DNA from: Tubulanus polymorphus | Taxonomy: Eukaryota; Nemertea; Palaeonemertea; Tubulaniformes; Tubulanidae | NCBI RefSeq assembly: GCF_964204645.1 | Contig: NC_134027.1 | Coordinates: 25,098,485 to 25,162,484, forward strand | Direction: 5' to 3' | DNA length: 64,000 nucleotides | Shown: in pieces, positions 56,924-64,000 of the stretch | How positions within the stretch are numbered: position 1 is the first letter of the stretch | Layout: every line of letters begins with the position of its first letter | Program-made: the position numbers and the translations under genes | The notes under the pieces: model-generated | What the model was told of the DNA's origin: nothing | The model's input: only the letters and a program-made list of their open reading frames with translations | Databases searched by the model: none

Positions 56924-57075
56924 GTATGGTGGTTGGACTAGTTGCTTTTGAAAGTCCGCGGTTGAGGAGCTTACATTATAATTCCTCGAGCACAAACCTG
57001 GCATTTTGTATAGTTGTTGTATGAGAATAAATATGATTGATTTTGAAATTTGTCATTCGTTTAGTTAAGCAACAA

Positions 57076-57281
57076 GTGTTACTAAAACGAAGCACTACTA
57101 AAAACAAAGACTATATGCACCCGAGAAAACCGACCAGGCAATTTACGTTTCCGGAAGGGGTGGTACAGCGCCCCAAGTGATGATTTCGAGTATCTTTGGA
57201 CTTCTTTTTAGTCATGCATAGTTCTAATACCCCAAAGTGCATAGGTCTTCGTTTTAGTAGCGCATAGTTTTTAGTAACACC
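57076..57281. mobile_element. MITE with GTGTTACTAAAA ends
   Basis: The left end GTGTTACTAAAACGAAGC is mirrored at the right (other strand GTGTTACTAAAAACTATG), with further ACTAAAACGAAG and ACTAAAAAC blocks inside each arm. The ~120-bp centre carries no ORF. Confidence 0.75.
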
Positions 57282-57716
57282 CCCATTTCACTGCTATAAA
57301 ATTAAGTGAATTGCTATTCATGGCCGGCCCGTGAATCATTTTCACGAACCCCAGGGCCACCTTCGGTTATCTGAGTTAGTCGACTTTAGTCGAACTAAAC
57401 GAAACCGAATCTCCGTTAGTCAGAACTATATTCCGGAAATAGTTCGAAAATCAAGCGCATTCGGTTATTAGTTCAGACCACTAGTCGACTAGATACGAAA
57501 ACCGAATTTGGCCCAAAACCGACATATCTGGTCAATCTATAGACTGCGCATGAGTGGTCGTGGCAGGATTATTCCTGCTCGCATTGAGCATGAACCATAC
57601 CGGAGACCGGGGTCAACTAAAATGATATCGAGATACCGCAGAGATGCCACGACCACAATTTGGGTTCACCTTTAACTCGTGTTAATTCTGAGAGGAAACT
57701 GATGGCTCATTCATGA
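57282..57716. other. Inverted-repeat-rich spacer
   Basis: AGTTAGTCGACTTTAGTCGA, ACCGAATCTCCGTTAGTC and a later GACCACTAGTCGACTAG / GAAAACCGAATTTGG form loose inverted repeats, so this may be a degraded transposon end. No gene. Confidence 0.35.
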
Positions 57717-58016
57717 TTAGGAGAATTTAGAAAATGTTCTGAAAATATAAATATATGAAATATATAAAACATCCAACAGCTCGTGGCCGTCCAATTCTGC
57801 AATAGTCATACAACTCATCTTCCTATCTTCGGTCCAGTGCCGCGTAGCCTTTTCCATGTGACAAACTCCGATCGGAGCGCTTTTGAAGGGTATCGTTAAT
57901 GAAAAATCAATTGTTTGCCCTATTGTAAAGTTCAGTAACAGCATGGTTGATTCGGTCCAGTGAAATTGCTGAACAGATTGCCCCGGTGACGTCATCATAA
58001 AGAGGAAACCGTACAT
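57717..58016 (-). CDS. Hypothetical ORF or exon, 99 codons, unrecognised
   Basis: Open from an ATG at 58016. The first ~80 residues look protein-like (MYGFLFMMTSPG, FHWTESTMLLLNF, HWTEDRKMSCM), while the last ~15 are AT-driven (VLYISYIYIF), which suggests that a true exon might end near 57775. I do not recognise a domain. No donor of good quality is evident there. It could also be part of an old transposon. Confidence 0.2.
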   Translation of the reverse strand: MYGFLFMMTSPGQSVQQFHWTESTMLLLNFTIGQTIDFSLTIPFKSAPIGVCHMEKATRHWTEDRKMSCMTIAELDGHELLDVLYISYIYIFRTFSKFS

Positions 58017-58486
58017 CGTGCGAAGCCTACATCATTACCATAGTTAAAACAACTTTGATTCCCTCAATAAACTACGTACAAAGCCTGTTATGCTGAAGAA
58101 TAATTCGAAGCCAAGCATACATCTTGTAAATGGTAAGTTTTGCACCCATGGCTTCTGTCGCCTTGCTAAGCCGTAATGTGGTCAAACACAGGTATACCAG
58201 ACCCTCGAAGTTCGTAGATGCCCTGATTATCTTTTTTGATGTATGAAATATGGCATTGGTGGGCCAGTTGATCTAACACTGGTTGCTTAACAGATTAGAT
58301 TAAGATTAAGATTTAAATTTATTGCTCCAGAAAATTGTACATTTTTTGCGAGCACAGGATACATACAAAATAAACAGTTTGCAGTTATAAAATAACAGTT
58401 GCTAGTCATACAATAACTAGTTATATTTACAATTGAAAAGTTATTTTGAAAAGTTCGTGTATACCAGGAACAGCGATGAGGTGAGG

Positions 58487-59302
58487 CTAGATAAGGCTAT
58501 GTGCCTTTTTTATAAAAACTGCAAGATTCCTTAGGACGTTTGGGTTTTCTGACGTAAAAAGGTTCATAAATTTTCTTATATTGGGAAACGTTACTATTTG
58601 TTGCGGTATGTACCGACTTCTTAAACTTTCGAAAAAAGTACACTCCATTATAAAATGGTATTCGTCGCCGATTTGCCCTAGGTTACATTTGGTACAAAGT
58701 CGTTCATTTCGGGGGATATTTTCATATCTTCTTGTTTCAATCGGTAGATTATGATTAGAGCAACGAAACCGTATTACATTTGTCCTGAGGTCAAATGGTA
58801 GTGCTAATGAACATACTTCCCGCCCCCAATTCGGCTTAATAATTCTATAGGTATCTAGTTTTGTTGAAGCTGCGATAGTCTGGTGCCATTTCTGTTTGAA
58901 TTGATCTTGTAAACATAATTTAACAGTTTCTGATAAATACCGGATATTCGGGAAAGATTGTTCGTACCAAATGTAACCTAGACCACAGTTTTCTAAGATA
59001 GACTGAATACAAGTGATCCATTTACTGGTCTTACCATTTACATGATTTTTTATTAGGATACGATACATTTTACTAGAATGAGTGTTGCTCTCTGTGATCA
59101 GATGTCCCCAAAACTTAACCATTCTGACTTTTATTTGTATTTCAAAAGGAAAACGACCTAATTCTCCATAAACCATAGCATTTGGAGTTGCACGTTTCAA
59201 TTTCAATAAGTATTTGCAGAACATTAGGTGTATTTTCTCGATTGCATCTAAGTTCGAGAAACCCCATATTTCACTACCAAAGGTAAGGATCGATCCCACC
59301 AT
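58487..59302 (-). CDS. LINE C-terminal region, frameshifted from the RT
   Basis: 271 codons that continue the RT product in another frame; on the coding strand the shift falls where the RT frame reads FLKKYSNTP and the other frame KKVQQYSLTID. Features are SILTFGSEIWGF, VRMVKFWGHLI and a Cys-rich CTKCNLGQIGDEYHFIMEC close to residues 205-225. With the RT it would form one ORF. The ATG given is only the first in the frame. Confidence 0.85.
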   Translation of the reverse strand: MVGSILTFGSEIWGFSNLDAIEKIHLMFCKYLLKLKRATPNAMVYGELGRFPFEIQIKVRMVKFWGHLITESNTHSSKMYRILIKNHVNGKTSKWITCIQSILENCGLGYIWYEQSFPNIRYLSETVKLCLQDQFKQKWHQTIAASTKLDTYRIIKPNWGREVCSLALPFDLRTNVIRFRCSNHNLPIETRRYENIPRNERLCTKCNLGQIGDEYHFIMECTFFESLRSRYIPQQIVTFPNIRKFMNLFTSENPNVLRNLAVFIKKAHSLI

Positions 59303-59334
59303 TGCATCAAAAATTTTAAATGCAATGTCTATAG

Positions 59335-60918
59335 TTAGGGAGTATTGCTGTACTTTTTTAAGAACAAAAATAGTGCTTTTTTTGCTTGGTCACAGATATC
59401 TGTTTTGCATTTAGCGAAATTTCCAGTATAATTAAAGTGTCCTCCCAAATATCTAAAGTCAGATACTGTATCCAAGGCTACCCCCCTGATATAGAAAATG
59501 GGCTGTCTGTTAGATCGTCTTTTTTCGAAAACTATGGCTTTTGTTTTTTCGACATTGATTACTATCTGCCATGTTTGGCAGTAATCCACAACATGGTCAA
59601 GTATATTTTGCAGTTTGGAAGCATTGTCAGATAATAATAAAGTATCGTCGGCATATAAAAGTATTAATATGTTAAACCAGAAATCATCCAGCTGGAAATC
59701 TAATCCTTGACACCCTTTCTCGTATAAGAAAGACTCGAGGTCATTGACAAATATGGAGAAAAGCACTGGTGACAGATTTTCCCCTTGACGTAACCCAATT
59801 TGACTATCTATGCTTTCTGATAATCGATCGTTTACCGTGACCTTAGATTTAATATGTTGATACATGTTATGAATCACTCGGAGGATATTTCCTGTAATTC
59901 CCGTTAAAATTAATTTATGCCACAGTGCTTTTCTCCATATTGTATCGAATGCTTTTTGGTAATCAATAGATATACAGTAAAGCTTCCGCTTATTACTAGT
60001 CAGAATATCTATAAGGGAATGCAATGTGAAAATATGGTCCATGATACTACGATTTTTTCGAAATCCAGCTTGATTTTCATTCAGTAATTGGTTATCCATC
60101 AAAAACTCCTCTAAACGTTTATTAATCAGGCTCGTAAACAATTTGCTCATACAGCTTAATAGAGTAATTCCTCTGTAGTTATCCGGATTGGAAGGGTCTC
60201 CCTTATTCTTAAAGATTGGAGTGATAATACCTACAGCCCACTCTTCCGGAATGCAGCCAGTTTTCAAAATATTGTTAAACAACAAAACGATGATTTCATT
60301 TTCTGCAGTTTTGAGGAATTCGTTTAAAATTTCGTCGTTTCCAGGGGCTTTATTATTTTTGAGGCATTTTATACATTTAGATATTTCTCCCTCAGTGATT
60401 AGCCTATTAAGTGCATCATCATTGTGGTCATGAAGGAAGTCATTCACATTGAAAAAATTACGATTATCATTTTCTGCACTACGGTTTTGGTTAATGACGG
60501 AAAAGTGGTCAAATAAATCATCTAGCGACGCTTTACATTCATTTGGTTTTTCCTTTCGGAAATATTTCCAAAAAGCTTTTGGATCGTCTTTTGCTAACTT
60601 TCCTATTTGGTCATTGTGCAATTTAACTTTCTTTTGTTTTGATATCTTTATCGATGTTTTATACCTCTTATACGCCGAATTCAGATTAGTTCTATTTTGG
60701 ACGGATCGATATCTTTTATAATTTCTTTTCGCTTTCCTATAAATTCTACGGTCTCGTTTCACTTTATAGTCATGTAACAAAGTTTTTGGTTTGTCAAAGT
60801 TAACCCGGCTTCGGCCCATTGTGGCCCCTGCCGCCTTATTTAAAATGTCGCATATACGCTTATTCGCACAGGCGCTGTCTATTATATCATTTTGAAGTTC
60901 GATATTTATTTTATTCAA
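59335..60918 (-). CDS. LINE reverse transcriptase
   Basis: 527 codons with all the expected blocks: NKAPGNDEI (~190-198), ITPIFKNKGD..NYRGITLLS (~232-255), NQAGFRKNRS, motif A ISIDYQKAFDTIW (~316-328), motif B GLRQGENLSPVLFSIF (~375-390), motif C YADD (~422-425), then INVEKTKAIVF and the FRYLGG block. It would copy its own RNA at a nicked target. The annotated ATG is the first in a frame that continues upstream to the truncation point, so it may not be a native start. It ends early at a frameshift near 59346-59375, in an A-rich run of the coding strand. Confidence 0.93.
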   Translation of the reverse strand: MNKINIELQNDIIDSACANKRICDILNKAAGATMGRSRVNFDKPKTLLHDYKVKRDRRIYRKAKRNYKRYRSVQNRTNLNSAYKRYKTSIKISKQKKVKLHNDQIGKLAKDDPKAFWKYFRKEKPNECKASLDDLFDHFSVINQNRSAENDNRNFFNVNDFLHDHNDDALNRLITEGEISKCIKCLKNNKAPGNDEILNEFLKTAENEIIVLLFNNILKTGCIPEEWAVGIITPIFKNKGDPSNPDNYRGITLLSCMSKLFTSLINKRLEEFLMDNQLLNENQAGFRKNRSIMDHIFTLHSLIDILTSNKRKLYCISIDYQKAFDTIWRKALWHKLILTGITGNILRVIHNMYQHIKSKVTVNDRLSESIDSQIGLRQGENLSPVLFSIFVNDLESFLYEKGCQGLDFQLDDFWFNILILLYADDTLLLSDNASKLQNILDHVVDYCQTWQIVINVEKTKAIVFEKRRSNRQPIFYIRGVALDTVSDFRYLGGHFNYTGNFAKCKTDICDQAKKALFLFLKKYSNTP

Positions 60919-60975
60919 TTCGGTTTGGTTGATTGCCTCTCTAAAAACATCGCTTCGACCACTAACAATATGACG

Positions 60976-63480
60976 TCACCTGCACGCGAATTCCATAGAA
61001 AGTCATAATTCGGATACTTGGTCAACCTGAACAATGGTTTTTCCCCTCATAACCAACTTATTTCTAAATTCATCTGCAATTTGGTTAAACTTAAATGTTC
61101 CTTTTGTTCCCCTTTTCTCGCCCTCCTTGTTTTGTTATAATTTAATTTACTCAATTACTGTCACTCTCTCAACTTTGAATCACTTTTGTTTTAGTTAATT
61201 ACACCTTAGCTGAATTCGCTCTTAATTACTTTATCTATTCAACTTAATTATGTCTCTATGTTCTGGTATATATATAAATATTTCTACTTCTTGTTGATTC
61301 AATATTCCTGAAGATGACTATTAGGTTTAAGTCGATCAACGTCGAATGAATAAAAACACATCAGCTATACAGGAAACATTTTTCGGACTTAATTTTTCGA
61401 TTTATCAGTGTGGGATTCTCAACTATATCCATAGGAAGTCACAGGAGCTAAAAGTGATTTGATGTAGAAAATATTCTCAAATCCACAGATAATGAAGTTG
61501 ATGTTGTTGATGATCATATCGGGTTTGCTGGTTACCAGTGAGAATAAAAGCGCAGCAGAACCAAATATTTCTGGAAACAGGGGTACATATATATATTCCA
61601 TGAATTTCTAAAAAAAAATTCAATAAAAAGCGCGTAAAAAAATTCATGTCGAAAATGGTAAAATGGCAAAAGTTATAAGATCGCCTGTCACAAATTATAA
61701 ATTTGTATAATTTCAGATTTTGAGGATGAAAACCCGGGCGCACTTGGTCCCGATTCAACTTCAGAACTGGGAGTGTTCGCAGAAAACTCGGTCACGATTT
61801 CCGCAACTCGAAAACAATCCCGAAAAAGGTATTTTTGGTTTACAACAGCGAGTTTTTATTCTGTTTTACAAGTTCAATAAAAACGGCCTTTTGTCTATTA
61901 ACAGAAATTCAGATTGAAAAGAGAGGAGTCGATAAGAATGGGTGTTGGTGAAGGGGACATATCGGTTTATGAGTACTGACAAAAGTTGTTGCCAGAAAAC
62001 TATGGGAAGGTGTTGTTTATAGCGTTTATTTTCTGATTCTTGAAACAATTAATTTTCAAGTCGAATAGAAGCAATAACATGCAGTCAACAAACCCGCTTA
62101 ATTCGGATTTTGGTCTATAGAATATATTATATTCAGAAAATATTTGCAATGCATTTTTTCGGCGATATACAAAATGATTTTTAATCCGGATTTCTCGTAA
62201 ACCGGATGAATTTTGTTGGTCCCAAATGATCCGAATTAAGCGGATTCTACGGTATAATGTAATGTACAAAACCTCATTTCTAGTTGAGCTTTTTCAATTT
62301 TTGAGCCCACTTGAAGGAGGGAGACCCAGCGTTGAGTTCACTTTCGGTTTGTCGTCTGTGAAGTTTTCGACACGCTTTGTTTGATTGCCTTTCTATCAAT
62401 TGATTGATACAAACTATAGGGACATATCATCAGCCAAATAAAGACTGGCTTGATCAGAATCAAAATGGCCGGTCTGTATGTATAATCAGCAAGTGATTGA
62501 GCCCAAAGTTCATTAGAGGTGTACCCTTAAGAGCGCCCAAAAGATCGATAAAGGAGTGGCCAAAAGATCGCTAGAGGTGTGCCCATAAGATCGCTTACGT
62601 GATCACTATTATCAATAACCAAACTTGTCAATCAGTAATTGATACAATCTGGCAGTTTGGCGATACTCCCAGACCGGGTAGAAATGTCAGTGAATACCAG
62701 CGATTATTTTGTAATTAATTAATTCTTAGGCCTTTTGACACAGAGAGACTCAGAAAGTTATTCTGATTCTATATCTCTCTGTGACGACATCACGATTTAC
62801 ATACACAGGAATCTCACTCTTTTTTCATCCGCTGATATTCACAATTCCCTCGAAGCTTATAAAAGGGCGAAACACAACAGACATTTGTTTTGTAAAAATA
62901 TCTTGGGCGGTGTAATAGACCGAAGGATTTTCGGCAGGAGACGATGCTGATAAGCATACATTGTTTTAACCATCTCTTGCTATACGCAATAGTCGTCAAA
63001 GGCGATGATAGTTTAACATTTCACTGCGTTTGCCTTGAGCGCGACTGATGGAACTGTTCGATCGTTTACCAGCAGATTTCAAAAGCAATCATTCGAAAAA
63101 CGCACGTGACATGAGGGTTCGATGAAACAATAATAAACATAAAAAGATGTACTTGTTTATTGCGGGTGGGCGCATTTTAATTTCAATATTTAAAAAAAAC
63201 GTTTCTAGTAAGCTAAGTAATCTATAGACTTGAGGCGGGAGGGCGCATTTTGTTTCCATGGATGTTTGTTGGTTTATTTTCTAATGCGGACGGTATTTGG
63301 AAGGAGGAACAAGATCCGCCTACATGTATCATTTTTGACCTCGTTGGCCTAATAAACTCGTTAGAAATGTATTTATTTAACAGATGCGAATGTTTTATTT
63401 ATTCGGGATATTCAGGTACATACATATTCAATATCAGTGAAAAAACTAAATCTCCTGAATAAACATATATTCAGGTATGT
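60976..63480. other. AT-rich non-coding DNA with small elements
   Basis: It holds a CCTGAAGATGACTATTAGG ... CAACGTCGAATGAATAAA stretch (61311-61355), a phrase seen near the ends of some retroelements. It also has a pogo-like MITE (62082-62253) and three copies of a CCAAAAGATCGMTARAGG-like 30-40-bp unit at 62516-62595. No exon is recognised. Confidence 0.45.
62082..62253. mobile_element. pogo/Tigger-like MITE
   Basis: The left end is CAGTCAACAAACCCGCTTAA, then TTCGGAT. The right end, on the other strand, is CCGTAGAATCCGCTTAATTC, then GGAT. CAGT..., AATCCGCTTAATTCGG termini are typical of pogo/Tigger-type elements of the Tc1-mariner superfamily. No ORF. Confidence 0.65.
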
Positions 63481-63509
63481 ATCATAATGGTGCGGTTTCT
63501 GAAATTTTT

Positions 63510-63690
63510 CTCAATTTCCGGAATCATTTAAAAATTTCCGGAAAAATCTAAGGAGGGGTCTTACAATTTAAACAAATAATTCCAAAATTTTCCGGAAAAT
63601 TCTAGAAATCTCATTATCGCAGAGGGGGGGGGTCACTTGAAATTCCGGGAAATACATTCCGGATTATTCTGGAAATTTCCGGAAATCTCA
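63510..63690. repeat. Cluster of TTCCGGAA palindromes
   Basis: About six TTTCCGGAAA or near matches (TTCCGGAAT, TTCCGGAAAA, TTCCGGGAAAT, TTCCGGATT) occur within ~180 bp. This may be a short degenerate tandem repeat of an AAATTTCCGGAA unit. Confidence 0.75.
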
Positions 63691-63737
63691 TTCCAAAAAT
63701 TGTTGTGTTTAAACAAATTGTTTTTTTGCTGGGTTTT

Positions 63738-64000
63738 TTTTGGGGGGTTAGGGTTTAGTGTTTAAGGGGTTAGGGTTTAGTGTTTAGAGGGCTAGGTTTT
63801 AAAGGGTTTGGGTTTAGGGGGTTAGGGGGTTAGGTTTTAGAGGTTTAGGTTTGAGGGTTAGTTTTAAGAGGGTTAGGGTTTAGGGGGTTAGGGTTTAGTG
63901 TTTAGAGGGTTAGGTTTTAGAGGGTTAGGGTTTATGGGTTTAGGGGGGGGGGTTAGTGTTTAGTGTTTAGAGGGTAAGGGTTTAGTGTTTAGAGGGTTAG
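63738..64000 (+). repeat. Degenerate telomere-like minisatellite
   Basis: Runs of GGGTTAGGGTTTAGTGTTTAGAG-type units (about 22 bp) continue to the window edge. Many TTAGGG words, the animal telomere unit, are mixed with TTTAGTG and TTTAGAG variants, so this looks like an interstitial or subtelomere-type derivative and not an active telomere tract. Confidence 0.85.

Larger units (their letters stand above)
54440..57060 (-). repeat. Diverged repeat family, right (minus) arm, 4 tandem units
   Basis: Four diverged units of ~600-900 bp can be aligned. CTTTCCAGAGTGAATYTG-like blocks lie at ~54600, 55513, 56123 and 56769; GGTTCATAAAATACTGATTT-like blocks at ~54829, 55645 and 56289; and GTTGTGTAAGAATAAAATGA-like blocks at ~55575 and 57017. 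Read on the minus strand, 54905-54975 and 55855-55925 match the plus arm at 48228 and 49560 almost base for base. Confidence 0.75.
58285..60975 (-). mobile_element. Non-LTR retrotransposon (LINE), 5'-truncated
   Basis: On the minus strand it runs from ~60975 to a 3' tail at ~58285 that ends in short TTAATC/TCTTAA-type repeats, a kind of tail used by several LINE clades instead of poly-A. It includes a reverse transcriptase and a C-terminal region with a CTKC...DEYHFIMEC zinc-knuckle-like motif. The endonuclease that should precede the RT is missing, as expected of 5' truncation. The clade is not assigned. Confidence 0.9.

Noticed and set aside
63738-64000. True chromosome end
   Set aside because: The repeat is too degenerate and mixed with other units for an active telomere, although it runs off the window.

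Overview
This window is nuclear DNA from an animal. It holds short GC-rich exons in long AT-rich introns with ordinary GT-AG junctions, metazoan-type genes (a MAGI PDZ scaffold, GTP-type PEPCK, ribosomal protein L13, mitochondrial leucyl-tRNA synthetase), many short inverted-repeat elements, a 5'-truncated LINE and TTAGGG-like repeats at the right end. It is probably a marine bilaterian invertebrate, perhaps a spiralian; I cannot place it further from sequence alone.

Layout. 1-13961 (+): the 3' half of a MAGI-type scaffold gene, eleven exons that join in frame and carry PDZ3, PDZ4 and PDZ5. Its introns hold a two-type tandem repeat, two minisatellites, a piggyBac-like MITE and an apparently exact 1302-bp tandem duplication that copies half of one exon. 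13962-22246: probable 3' UTR and intergenic DNA with several inverted-repeat elements. 22247-30236 (+): a complete nine-exon PEPCK gene (687 codons by my junctions). 30237-34086: no gene seen. 34087-36701 (-): complete RPL13 with a non-coding first exon that begins with an oligopyrimidine tract. 37095-45113 (+): complete mitochondrial LeuRS in 22 exons (895 codons). RPL13 and LARS2 are divergent and share about 0.4 kb.

45114-57300 is gene-poor and the most unusual part: a small ORF with a membrane segment and an acidic tail ending in a dilysine-like KKEH, inverted LINE scraps, a diverged repeat family in two opposed arms (about 48.0-50.5 kb on + and 54.4-57.1 kb on -), a homogeneous ~116-bp satellite, and a 238-bp exon-intron-like cassette in tandem ending at a polyA signal. 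58285-60975 (-) is a 5'-truncated non-LTR retrotransposon whose reverse transcriptase is intact apart from one frameshift in an A-rich run. The right edge holds a TTCCGGAA cluster and a degenerate telomere-like minisatellite.

The four genes are housekeeping or general cell-biology genes with no visible pathway link. Exon edges come from reading-frame continuity and GT-AG sites and have not been checked against transcripts.
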